Part shown: one piece after another, positions 1-6,956 of the stretch | How the letters are laid out: every line of letters starts with the position of its first letter | Position numbering within the stretch: the first letter of the stretch is position 1 | Source of the DNA: Phycisphaerae bacterium | GTDB lineage: Bacteria > Planctomycetota > Phycisphaerae > Sedimentisphaerales > Anaerobacaceae | NCBI GenBank assembly: GCA_030667885.1 | Contig: DAOUVA010000173.1 | Span: 1-8,245, forward strand | Length of the DNA stretch: 8,245 bases | Reading direction: 5' to 3' | Notes under the pieces: model-generated | The model's database searches: none | What the model saw: only the letters and a program-made list of their open reading frames with translations | Told to the model about the DNA's origin: nothing | Made by a program: the position numbers and the translations under genes

Positions 1-284
1 ATGCGCCTGCGCATTCGCCGCTTGCGTTTGTTAAGGTTCCATACGATAAGTTCGTAAAGGAAGGCATCAGTTTGGGAATAAAACTCAGTCAGCTTGTCAG
101 TCCATATATGAGGTTCAAGGCCGTATTGGTGCATGGCGTCGGATACGTTGATGCCGGGATTGTCACGCTCCTTCCGCAGGCGAGAGCGTACTAATATTGG
201 CGATTTATTGGTTAGCTGCGATAGCCATTTGACGATTTTTTCCTCATCTTTGAAATATGCAGGTACTGAGGGAGGCAGTTTCAT
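1..284 (-). CDS. Partial 5' end of a probable class I SAM-dependent methyltransferase
   Basis: This reading frame starts at an ATG (complement of 282-284) and stays open for 94 codons to the window edge, so only the N terminus is present. The peptide begins MKLPPSVPAY and contains TEFYSQTDAFLYELIVWNLN (residues 66-85) followed by a basic run ending RRMRRR. I associate the 'TDAFLYEL-VWN' pattern followed by a basic helix with the N-terminal helical cap of some SAM-dependent methyltransferases from Planctomycetota-like genomes. The SAM-binding glycine loop would lie beyond the edge and cannot be checked here. An in-frame TGA lies 4 codons upstream of the ATG, so this is the first possible start. 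A weak GGTGA-type ribosome site precedes it. The 245-bp gap from ribF suggests its own promoter. That it is a real gene is fairly secure; the product name is tentative. Confidence 0.6.
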   Translation of the reverse strand, partial: MKLPPSVPAYFKDEEKIVKWLSQLTNKSPILVRSRLRKERDNPGINVSDAMHQYGLEPHIWTDKLTEFYSQTDAFLYELIVWNLNKRKRRMRRR

Positions 285-408
285 ATTACATTTTCACCAC
301 TCTTAACGAACAGATAGTTTTAGGATAGCACATATTACAGTCAGGATGTTTACTGAAATGTTATATAAAGTTTGTTTTGTTCACGGTTTTGATTATTTGT
401 CAGTGAAG

Positions 409-444
409 CTAAACTCCTTTTTTGAAATCGTCGCTGCTGACCAT
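409..444 (-). other. 11-codon ORF resembling the N terminus of elongation factor P (possible relic)
   Basis: On the minus strand an AAAGGA ribosome site (complement of 450-455) stands 5 nt before an ATG that opens MVSSDDFKKGV and then a TAG stop. Known elongation factor P proteins begin with very similar segments, of the form M-(I/V)-S-x-x-D-F-(R/K)-x-G-(L/V/M). The match covers the whole peptide, but the sequence after the TAG does not continue as EF-P in this frame. It could be a scar of a deleted efp gene, a translated small ORF or leader peptide, or chance. The good ribosome site and position after ribF make chance less likely but do not exclude it. Confidence 0.3.
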
Positions 445-463
445 GCTAATCCTTTAAGAAATT

Positions 464-476
464 AAGAATTATTCTT
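464..476. repeat. 13-bp perfect palindrome AAGAATTATTCTT
   Basis: Two 6-bp arms, AAGAAT and ATTCTT, flank a single central T. It lies between the end of ribF and the EF-P-like small ORF, about 10 bp before the latter's ribosome site. The arms are AT-rich and too close for a stable RNA hairpin, so it looks more like a small operator than a terminator. It may also be chance in AT-rich DNA. Confidence 0.3.
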
Positions 477-529
477 GTTTAGTCTTATGTTTCCATTGTA
501 ATGCAATATTCAATAAATCCCACACGAAA

Positions 530-1516
530 TTATTCATTTGTGGGCAAGATTTCTTTTGCGTATTGGCAGTCCTTTGCGATTTGTGCGGAGAGTTGTTCGG
601 GTGAGTCGAATTTTTGCTGGTGTCTGATGAAGCAAACGAAGTCCATAGCGAGATATTTGTCGTATAAATCTCCTGTGTCCTGTTCGAGGATGTGGGCTTC
701 AACCAGCAGGGGGTGGTCGGAAATGAAAGTTTTGGCTCTTCCTATACTAAATGCGGCGGGGATTTTGTTTTTACTTTGGCAGAGTTGTTGTTTGGTGTCG
801 GCTATTGCCACGAAGCCGGCATAGACACCCTCAGCAGGTATAATCCTGTTTACCGGTTCAATATTTGCGGTAGGAAATCCTAACTGTCTGCCTTTTCCCT
901 TGCCCGGGGTGGTCCGGCCGGAAAGTCGATAATATCTGCCTAAGGCTTTTGCAGCATCTACTACTTTGCCCTTATGCAGCAAATGGCGAATCAGAGTGCT
1001 GGAGACTCTGGTATTTTGCTCATCAACAAGTTTAATCTCTTTGCCGGGGACAATAACAAGTTCGAAACCGAATTTCTCTCCCAGTTCTTTGAGTATCCGA
1101 ACGTTACCGCTTCTGCCGTAACCGAAATTAAAATCTTCCCCCTCAACCACAACAGCCGGCCTGGAAGATTTAAGAAGAAATTCATCGACAAAGCTCTCCG
1201 GTGAAAGGTTCAAAATCCTATAGCTGCTTTCCAGAATTACCAGGCAATCGACACCTAATTGGGTGAGTAAATGCTTTTTCAATACCATTGGCGTTAATAC
1301 ACTTGGCGCTTTTTCCGGATTTAAGATAGCCACAGGATGGGGCTCAAAAGTCATCAGAACAAGCTCAGAGTTCCTTTGTTCGGCGAGCTTTCTCGCAATG
1401 TTAATTATTTCCTGATGGCCGAGGTGAACGCCGTCGAAATTGCCGATAGTCAATACGCAGCCTTTTTCTAATTTCGTTAATTCCTCAAGGCCCGATGTTG
1501 TTTCAATAATCTTCAC
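530..1516 (-). CDS. ribF: Bifunctional riboflavin kinase / FAD synthetase RibF
   Basis: RibF converts riboflavin to FMN and then to FAD in the cytoplasm. At 328 residues it is close to the usual family length of about 310. The N-terminal adenylyltransferase half shows GNFDGVHLGH (25-34) with the HxGH nucleotide-binding motif, TFEPHP (56-61), GEDFNFGYGRSGN (126-138) and the SSTLIR motif (172-177). The C-terminal kinase half shows GRTTPGKGKGRQLGFPTANI (200-219), with the PTAN motif that binds ATP/Mg, then EGVYAGF (229-235) and the probable catalytic Glu273 in VEAHIL. The usual 'GxxPTF' segment reads GRAKTF (259-264), a Lys in place of Pro. I chose the GTG start because CAGGT (complement of 1526-1530) stands 9 nt upstream and the protein then begins MKIIETTSGL as RibF proteins do. 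Extending to 1633 would add 39 unrelated residues inside the upstream gene. It starts 32 bp after the C26 hydrolase stop, so the two are probably cotranscribed. Confidence 0.97.
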   Translation of the reverse strand: MKIIETTSGLEELTKLEKGCVLTIGNFDGVHLGHQEIINIARKLAEQRNSELVLMTFEPHPVAILNPEKAPSVLTPMVLKKHLLTQLGVDCLVILESSYRILNLSPESFVDEFLLKSSRPAVVVEGEDFNFGYGRSGNVRILKELGEKFGFELVIVPGKEIKLVDEQNTRVSSTLIRHLLHKGKVVDAAKALGRYYRLSGRTTPGKGKGRQLGFPTANIEPVNRIIPAEGVYAGFVAIADTKQQLCQSKNKIPAAFSIGRAKTFISDHPLLVEAHILEQDTGDLYDKYLAMDFVCFIRHQQKFDSPEQLSAQIAKDCQYAKEILPTNE

Positions 1517-1525
1517 TTTTGTCTT

Positions 1526-1530
1526 ACCTG
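1526..1530 (-). promoter_or_regulatory. Ribosome binding site that fixes the GTG start of ribF
   Basis: On the minus strand the sequence CAGGTAAG stands about 9 nt before the GTG at 1516. No competing ATG with a ribosome site lies nearby, which supports the GTG start over a longer frame overlapping the preceding gene. Confidence 0.6.
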
Positions 1531-1548
1531 TCTTTATTATGGAAAATA

Positions 1549-2322
1549 TTAGTTTCGCACAGTACAAGCTCTTATCAAGGCACCATAAATGGCATTTCGG
1601 TGCTCGATATCGTTGGTCTGTTCCGGATGCCACTGGACGAATAAGCCGAAACCCCCGTTGACCCTTTCCATAGCCTCAACAACACCATCTTCGCTATGGG
1701 CTATAACTTTCAAATTCTTCCCTACGTCCTTGACCGCCTGGTGATGGTTCGAATAAACAGACGCCTCAGTTGCTTCAAGGATTTTCGCCAGAGAACTGGC
1801 AGGGTCAATGTTTACCTGATGATATTCCCGATGCTTTACTTTTGTACCTACCTGAGAAGGGATGTCCTGAATGAGCGAGCCGGTTGAAACAACGTTTGTG
1901 AACTGCATCCCGAGACAAACACCGAGCAGGGGCTTACCGCTGCTTAACCACAAAGATATCAACTTTTTTTCAAAATTATATCGCTGCGTGGGCAGTACTT
2001 TGACTGTTTCATGGGGCTGCTCGTTATAGGCGGAAGGGGGGATATCATCGCCTCCTATCAGCACCAGGCCATCAAGATGCCGGACATATTGCTGCATAAT
2101 TTCTTCGTCAGAGATGGTCGGCAGAACCAGCGGGATACCACCGTTATCTACCACTGCCTGAATATAAGCAAAATTTACCGAAGTCGAAAAGGAATTGTTC
2201 TGCTCATCTATCTTATAAACACTGGTAATACCGATGAGCGGTTTTGATGGTTCTGATGTGTCCCGGCAGGAGACACTGAATATTAGAACCGTCAAACATA
2301 GTAAACCAACAATCTTCTTCAT
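1549..2322 (-). CDS. Predicted lipoprotein, peptidase C26 / PuuD-like gamma-glutamyl hydrolase (class I glutamine amidotransferase fold)
   Basis: This family hydrolyses gamma-glutamyl amide bonds, for example gamma-glutamyl-GABA in putrescine breakdown by PuuD. The 257-residue protein shows the core in order: KPLIGITSVY (27-36), the LDGLVLIGGDDIPPSAYNE stretch (83-101), the nucleophile elbow GVCLGMQ with Cys136, SNHHQAVKDVG (191-201), and WHPE with His232 and Glu234 completing the triad. Unlike cytoplasmic PuuD it begins with a hydrophobic signal peptide ending in FSVSC, a probable type II cleavage site with lipidated Cys19. The -3 position is Ser rather than the usual Leu, so lipidation is likely but not certain. 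The start at 2322 is set by AAAGGAG 6 nt upstream; a TTG at 2430 would hide the signal peptide. It sits 160 bp after the RND gene and 32 bp before ribF. The substrate is unknown, and no other polyamine gene is visible. Confidence 0.9.
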   Translation of the reverse strand: MKKIVGLLCLTVLIFSVSCRDTSEPSKPLIGITSVYKIDEQNNSFSTSVNFAYIQAVVDNGGIPLVLPTISDEEIMQQYVRHLDGLVLIGGDDIPPSAYNEQPHETVKVLPTQRYNFEKKLISLWLSSGKPLLGVCLGMQFTNVVSTGSLIQDIPSQVGTKVKHREYHQVNIDPASSLAKILEATEASVYSNHHQAVKDVGKNLKVIAHSEDGVVEAMERVNGGFGLFVQWHPEQTNDIEHRNAIYGALIRACTVRN

Positions 2323-2328
2323 TGCCTG

Positions 2329-2335
2329 CTCCTTT
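2329..2335 (-). promoter_or_regulatory. Strong ribosome binding site of the C26 hydrolase
   Basis: AAAGGAG on the minus strand is spaced 6 nt from the ATG at 2322. It decides this start and hence the presence of a signal peptide. A second purine-rich stretch, AGGAGGG, lies further upstream (near 2408-2414) but has no suitable ATG or GTG at the right distance. Confidence 0.7.
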
Positions 2336-2482
2336 ACAGAGAAAACTATCGTCCGGAAAATAATATTCAGCGGTTGTCCAAATTCTTTCAACAGATGTTC
2401 TAATTTACCCTCCTGAAGTGAAATCCGCAATGCTTTTTAGAGCTTATATTTCATACTTGCCATGGGGAAGGTGTTGCTAAAA

Positions 2483-5400
2483 TCAATTAACGGATGTCTC
2501 TGGATTGTCGTCCGGATGGTCGGCGCCGAATCCTTTGAATCCCAGCCGAAGAGAAAGGCGACTAAGCATAACGTAGAGCGAGGGAGCCACTACAAGGGTC
2601 AGGACCGTGGCAAAGCCCAGACCGAAGATGACGACAACTGCCATGTTGCGCCACCATTGACTGGATTCGCTCTTTGTGGCCCAGGTAAAGGTGTGGAAAT
2701 CATACGAGATACCAATGGCCATGGGGATGAGGCCAATGATCGTAGTTGTTGCGGTCAGGAGGACAGGCCGCAGACGCGTAACTCCAGCCTCTGCCGCAGC
2801 GGAGACGAGGTCCATCCCGCGCAGCTGCAACTGCCGGGTATAGGCGAGCAGCACAATGGCATTGTTCACGACAACGCCCGCCAGGCTAATGACTCCAATA
2901 CCTGTCATGATGATGCCGAAGGGCAAGCCGCAGACTAGTAATCCTGTCAGCGCGCCAATAAGTGAGAGGATTACCGTTGTCATTATGATGAGCGGCACCA
3001 TAAGTGAGTTAAACTGGATGACCAGAACCAGAACAACCAGCAGCAGAGCAATGCCAAAGGCCTTTATTAGGAAAACACGCGACTCGTCCTCGGTTTCCTT
3101 TTCTCCAGCGTAGCGAATTTCGCAGCCGGCCGGCAGTTCGAGCATGGAGAGCTTTTTCTGGACGTCACTGAGTACTTCGGAGCTGAGCCGGCCTTCAGCG
3201 TCAGCGGTGAGGGAAATGACGCGTTTCTGATCGACGCGGTTTATAGTACCGAATCCGCCACGATATTCAAAGCTGCCAAGTGAACTGAGCGGTACAGCTT
3301 TTCCGGATACGTTGGGAATGTGCAGGCCGTAAATGTCGTCGATATTTAGGCGGCGGGCAAGGGGAAGGCGTACCGTGATGTCGTACTCGTCGTTGAACTG
3401 ACGGTAGGTTCCCACCTTGGTGCCAAAGACGGCCATCTTGAGGAAGTTGCCCACTGTGGCGGTGTTGACGCCGAGCAGCATGGCGACGCGGCGATTGACG
3501 GTAAAGGCCAACTCCGGACGGGTGGCTTCGAGGTCACTGCGCAGATTAACGATGTTAGGTACATTTGCAATCGACTGGTATAGCTGGCTATTGAGACGTT
3601 CGAGAGTCTTAAAGTCCTCTCCTATTAAACGCACCTCGACTGGGGCACCGGTTGGTGGACCACCTTCCTCACCTTCGATCTTAATTTCCGCACCGGAGAT
3701 GTCGTCAATATCCTTTCGGACCTCCGCAATGATTTCATTTGAAGGACGCTCGCGCTCGGCAAAGTCATAAAAAACCAATGTAATGTTGGCCAAGTGGGGA
3801 CCGCCGGCGCTGGCTACCATGCCCCCCCCTCCAGATGCACCTACATTCGCGATGACATGCTCGAGATACGGTTTGTAGGGCCTGATGCGCTGTTCGATTA
3901 TCCGCACGATGCGGTCTGTCTCATGGATATTCGTGCCCTGTGGGGCACGCACATCGATCATAGCACGCTCCGGGTCACCTTCAGGGAAGAACTCTGTGCC
4001 TTTACCGATCTTGCCGTAAAGAATCATCAGGCCGACCAGGATACACGTTGCCATGAATAAAGTCAGGCCCGGATTTTCCAAACCGGCTCCTTGAATACGC
4101 CGGTAGCCCCTGACAAACCAATTCTCCGTTTTTTCCCGTTGTGTCACACGGCCAGTCCATACAGAGCAGATAGTCGGATTGAACACGAGCCCTGCAAAGA
4201 GCGAGGACAGCAAACCCAGGGACAAGGTGATCGGCAGATACTTCATAAAGTCGCCCATAATGCCCGGCCAGAACATCAAGGGAAGAAAAGCACATACAGT
4301 CGTAAACGTGGAAGTGATGACCGGCCAGGCAACTTCACGCGCGCCGAGGATCGCAGCTTCAGTTCGGCCATATCCAAGCTGCAGGTGTCGAAAGATATTT
4401 TCCACGATGACAATCGCATTATCAACAAGCATGCCCAGGACCAACATCATGCTAAATAGCACGATCATGTTCAGCGTGTAGCCAAGCATCTGTATCAAAA
4501 AGCAAGTGATGAGCATGCTCAGCGGTATGATCATGGCCACGATGGTACTCGGTCGCCAGCCTAAGAACAGCAAAAGCACAGCCGTTACTAAAATCAGAGC
4601 AGACAGAATATTATTTTCCAGGTCAGCCACCATACTTCGAATCATCTTTGACATATCGAAAGTGATGTCGAACTTTACTGCACCGGGAATCTGTTTCTGT
4701 GCCTGGTCGATAACGGCACGGACGTAATCGGAGATATGGACTACATTGGCCCCAACACGCTTCTGGACGGTCAAGGTGACATTTTCAGCTTCGTTAAGGC
4801 GTGAAAAACTTGTACGGTCTTTGAAAGCATCGGTAACGGTTGCGACGTCGGACAGATAGATGGGCTTGCCGTCACGCACGGTCAGGAGCAGGTGATCGAC
4901 CTCTTCGGCTGTAACAAGCTCGGCCGGAATTCGAACATTGAACTTCGTGCCCTGAGTCTCAAGACCTCCTGCGGAGATATTAACGTTTTCTGAAGGTATC
5001 AGGGCCAGAATTTCCGGAATCATCAGATTATACATAGCCAGCCGGTCGGGGTCGAATTCCAGCCTGATTTCGGGTTCCAGCGCGCCGAGTACATTCACCT
5101 TTAGAACACCGGGTACTGCCTCAAGGGTGTCCTGCAAGTCATCTGCAATCTCCTTGAACTGGTAAGGGGATACGTCACCGGAGATACTGATGGTCATGAT
5201 AGGAAACTCAGCGAAATTTATCTCCTGGATCAGAGGTTCTTCGGCATCTATAGGGAGTTCGGCTTTGGCTATTTCCACGCGGTCGCGCACCCGCTGCAGG
5301 GCCACCTCGGTCTTTACATCCGGATTAAATTCCACACTAATCAACGAAAGACCCTCGGCGCTGCTGGAACGGATTTCCTTGGTACCCCGGATTCCGTTCA

Positions 5401-5611
5401 GCTCCTTTTCAATCTTCATGGTCACGGATGTTTCGATGTCTTCTGGTGAGACACCTTCATAAGTTGTGGTGACCATAATATATGGGATTGGGATGTCCGG
5501 GAACGCCTCACGCGGTAATGAGAGATAGCTGTATCCACCGAGCAGGACAATAATCAGGCCCAGGACAGCAACGGTTGTGCGGTTTTTGATTGCAAGGTCG
5601 GTAATTATCAT
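2483..5611 (-). CDS. RND-family efflux pump inner-membrane permease (AcrB/HAE1 type)
   Basis: This is a proton-driven inner-membrane transporter that passes substrates to a periplasmic adaptor and an outer-membrane channel. Its 1042 residues match the usual AcrB-type length. The protein has the duplicated layout: TM1 (about 13-31), a large periplasmic loop with AFPDIPIPYIMV (36-47), TM2-6 (about 336-485), TM7 (about 514-533), a second periplasmic loop with FFPEGDPERA (541-550), and TM8-12 (about 850-1016). TM4 reads GMLVDNAIVIVEN (393-405), TM10 AGVVVNNAIVLL (911-922), and TM11 RLRPVLLT (946-953). By alignment with AcrB, Asp407, Arg971 and Thr978 are kept as Asp397, Arg946 and Thr953, while Asp408 and Lys940 both become Asn (398 and 916). 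Such Asn forms occur in other HAE1 clades, but I cannot place the substrate. It begins 5 bp after the adaptor gene stop, without a clear ribosome site of its own, so translational coupling is likely. A run of eight G lies in the codons of a Gly-rich loop near residue 595. Confidence 0.97.
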   Translation of the reverse strand: MIITDLAIKNRTTVAVLGLIIVLLGGYSYLSLPREAFPDIPIPYIMVTTTYEGVSPEDIETSVTMKIEKELNGIRGTKEIRSSSAEGLSLISVEFNPDVKTEVALQRVRDRVEIAKAELPIDAEEPLIQEINFAEFPIMTISISGDVSPYQFKEIADDLQDTLEAVPGVLKVNVLGALEPEIRLEFDPDRLAMYNLMIPEILALIPSENVNISAGGLETQGTKFNVRIPAELVTAEEVDHLLLTVRDGKPIYLSDVATVTDAFKDRTSFSRLNEAENVTLTVQKRVGANVVHISDYVRAVIDQAQKQIPGAVKFDITFDMSKMIRSMVADLENNILSALILVTAVLLLFLGWRPSTIVAMIIPLSMLITCFLIQMLGYTLNMIVLFSMMLVLGMLVDNAIVIVENIFRHLQLGYGRTEAAILGAREVAWPVITSTFTTVCAFLPLMFWPGIMGDFMKYLPITLSLGLLSSLFAGLVFNPTICSVWTGRVTQREKTENWFVRGYRRIQGAGLENPGLTLFMATCILVGLMILYGKIGKGTEFFPEGDPERAMIDVRAPQGTNIHETDRIVRIIEQRIRPYKPYLEHVIANVGASGGGGMVASAGGPHLANITLVFYDFAERERPSNEIIAEVRKDIDDISGAEIKIEGEEGGPPTGAPVEVRLIGEDFKTLERLNSQLYQSIANVPNIVNLRSDLEATRPELAFTVNRRVAMLLGVNTATVGNFLKMAVFGTKVGTYRQFNDEYDITVRLPLARRLNIDDIYGLHIPNVSGKAVPLSSLGSFEYRGGFGTINRVDQKRVISLTADAEGRLSSEVLSDVQKKLSMLELPAGCEIRYAGEKETEDESRVFLIKAFGIALLLVVLVLVIQFNSLMVPLIIMTTVILSLIGALTGLLVCGLPFGIIMTGIGVISLAGVVVNNAIVLLAYTRQLQLRGMDLVSAAAEAGVTRLRPVLLTATTTIIGLIPMAIGISYDFHTFTWATKSESSQWWRNMAVVVIFGLGFATVLTLVVAPSLYVMLSRLSLRLGFKGFGADHPDDNPETSVN

Positions 5612-5616
5612 AGCAG

Positions 5617-6729
5617 CTACTTTTTCTCTGATACAACGTTTACCTTCTGTCCGGGTGCGACGAAACGATGTCCTGCGATTATCAGCCGGTCACCGGGCTC
5701 CAGGCCGCTTTTGACGAGGACATGGTCGCCTTTTATAACTCCGAGTTCTACCTGGCGACGGTTGGCCTCTTCTGAATTAACGATGTAAACGGCCTTGCTG
5801 TCCTCCATCGGAATTACCGCCAGCAGGGGTATCATGATAGCATCCTTGAGAACTTGCCTTGTGAGGCGTACGAGCACGATCTTGCCGCTTCGCAGAAGCC
5901 GTTCCTTGTTGTCAAGAGAGATTTCCATTCTTGTGGAGCGGGTTTGTAAATCCGCCAGTTCGCTGATGAAGGAGATTTTCCCGGTCATTGAGGTATCGTG
6001 TCCTTTTACATTCACAAAAATCTCCGCCTTTTGTCCGACTGAGAAGAATGAAATGTCGCGTTCGGGCATATCCACTACGACCTTAACCGTATCGTTATCC
6101 ACAACCTCAGCTACGGGGTTGCCAACCTGAACGTATTCCCCTTCATCGACGATAATATCGTTGAGTTGTCCGGCTGCTGGTGAGTATATACTTGTGCGTT
6201 CCAGGCGGGCGCGTATCTCATCGAAATTTGCTTTGCTGATTGTCAGCTTTGTGCTGGCATCATCGAGGTCACGCTGTGGCGTGGCGTCATCTTTTACGAG
6301 ATTATCCATGCGCTCGAATTCAATCTGGTCGCGTTTGACCTGCTCCTGTGCTATCTCAAACAAGGGGCGTATCAGGTCCGCATTAATCTTGACGAGCAAG
6401 TCACCTGATTTCACATAGTCGCCTTCTTTGGGTGGTATCCTCTCGATGCGGCCTTCGACCTCGGCAGAGACTATGATAATTCGGTTCGGTTCAATTACCG
6501 CCGGAAGGTTGAATGTGTCGGCAAGCTGCGGCCGGGCAATTACGGGCATGACAGTTACATTCACCGGCGGAACCTCTGTGGGAGGAGCACTTCGTTCCCG
6601 CTGCGGCAGTTTTGCTATCACAGTCAGTACGGCTATTGCGACGAAAATGATGACCGCCTTTGGAATAATCCGGCGGAACCATCCTTGACTTATTTTATTT
6701 TTCCCGGTTTCCGGCTTTCGAATACTCAT
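5617..6729 (-). CDS. RND efflux periplasmic adaptor subunit (HlyD/AcrA-type membrane fusion protein)
   Basis: This adaptor links the RND permease to an outer-membrane channel. The 370-residue protein has a short basic N terminus and one membrane anchor (about 24-41) without a lipobox, so it is probably anchored in the inner membrane by the helix. After a Pro-rich linker come the first half of the lipoyl-like domain (about 84-117, EGRIERIPPKEGDYVKSGDLL), a short coiled-coil hairpin (about 118-176), the second lipoyl half (about 177-211, SIYSPAAGQLNDIIVDEGEY), a beta-barrel domain (about 212-290) and a membrane-proximal domain to the end. I chose the ATG at 6729 because AGGT lies about 8 nt upstream. 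The alternative TTG at 6750, which would add 7 residues, has only a distant GAG. The gene is first in the operon with the RND permease. No outer-membrane channel gene lies in the window. Confidence 0.95.
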   Translation of the reverse strand: MSIRKPETGKNKISQGWFRRIIPKAVIIFVAIAVLTVIAKLPQRERSAPPTEVPPVNVTVMPVIARPQLADTFNLPAVIEPNRIIIVSAEVEGRIERIPPKEGDYVKSGDLLVKINADLIRPLFEIAQEQVKRDQIEFERMDNLVKDDATPQRDLDDASTKLTISKANFDEIRARLERTSIYSPAAGQLNDIIVDEGEYVQVGNPVAEVVDNDTVKVVVDMPERDISFFSVGQKAEIFVNVKGHDTSMTGKISFISELADLQTRSTRMEISLDNKERLLRSGKIVLVRLTRQVLKDAIMIPLLAVIPMEDSKAVYIVNSEEANRRQVELGVIKGDHVLVKSGLEPGDRLIIAGHRFVAPGQKVNVVSEKK

Positions 6730-6762
6730 CGGCTTTACCTGCTTTTTCAAAATAAATGGAAA

Positions 6763-6775
6763 CTCATAATATGAG
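6763..6775. promoter_or_regulatory. 13-bp perfect palindrome CTCATAATATGAG, candidate operator of the efflux operon
   Basis: Arms CTCATA and TATGAG flank a central A. It lies roughly 13-25 nt downstream of the transcription start expected from the TATAAT box at 6795-6800, and 33 bp upstream of the adaptor ATG. A repressor bound here would block transcription. No TetR, MarR or similar repressor gene is in the window, so the binding protein is unknown. Its sequence does not resemble the palindrome in front of the metal cassette. Confidence 0.5.
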
Positions 6776-6794
6776 CTATCGGTAAAAAAACTTC

Positions 6795-6823
6795 ATTATA
6801 AACATGAGAAGAACTGAACGCAA
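6795..6823 (-). promoter_or_regulatory. Sigma-70-type promoter of the adaptor-RND operon
   Basis: On the minus strand, TTGCGT (complement of 6818-6823) is followed by a 17-bp spacer and a consensus TATAAT (complement of 6795-6800). Transcription would start near 6788, giving a 5' leader of about 60 nt before the ATG at 6729. It is the best promoter match on that strand in this gap. Confidence 0.65.
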
Positions 6824-6940
6824 TAGAAGGTATATGAAAAACTTTTTTCCATTTCAGTAGAATAATCCAAATGACCTTTAATCAGGGTAACAACGTAATG
6901 TAAATGTTAAGAGGGGTAACTTAAAAGGCTAACAATAAAA

Positions 6941-6956
6941 ATATTTTGAAAAATAT
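6941..6956. repeat. 16-bp AT-only inverted repeat abutting the candidate metal operator
   Basis: ATATTTTGAAAAATAT has 7-bp perfect arms around a central GA and ends exactly where the ATGCAAC palindrome begins. Lying upstream of the -35 box, it could act as an UP-like element for RNA polymerase or as part of a larger regulator footprint. Being so AT-rich, it may also be chance. Confidence 0.35.

Larger units (their letters stand above)
285..529. other. Intergenic region between ribF and the methyltransferase
   Basis: This AT-rich gap holds no long ORF. On the minus strand it contains a 13-bp palindrome (464-476) and an 11-codon ORF with a good ribosome site (409-444), both listed separately. 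Nearer the methyltransferase, an extended -10-like element, TGCTATCCT (complement of 322-330), would place a transcription start about 30 nt before the ATG at 284. It lacks a convincing -35 box, so it is only a weak promoter candidate. I see no GC-rich hairpin followed by a T run, so no intrinsic terminator can be assigned after ribF. Confidence 0.4.

Noticed and set aside
1517..1633. Upstream extension of ribF by 39 residues
   Set aside because: The extra segment overlaps the C26 gene, resembles no RibF N terminus, and the GTG at 1516 has its own ribosome site.
2323..2430. TTG start giving the C26 hydrolase 36 extra residues
   Set aside because: The ATG at 2322 has a strong AAAGGAG at ideal spacing and begins a signal peptide directly. 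The extension would bury that signal.
2323..2482. Promoter for the C26-ribF pair, for example TTGCGG with TAAATT at 17 bp on the minus strand
   Set aside because: Both boxes are poor matches and other equally weak pairs occur nearby. Read-through from the efflux operon is just as possible, since I see no terminator in the gap.
2462..2938. Plus-strand open frame of 158 codons at the end of the RND gene
   Set aside because: It lies entirely antisense to, or just past, the RND coding sequence. Its product is polar and low in complexity, with no recognisable domain, so it is a shadow of the real gene.
6829..6850. GAAAAA/TTTTTC hairpin in the divergent region as a terminator
   Set aside because: The stem is A-T rich with almost no loop, and no gene ends here on either strand, so there is nothing to terminate.
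6885..6920. Two copies of GGGTAAC 29 bp apart in the divergent region
   Set aside because: The repeats are 7 bp long and direct, and do not sit at a promoter element. This is too little to call an operator.
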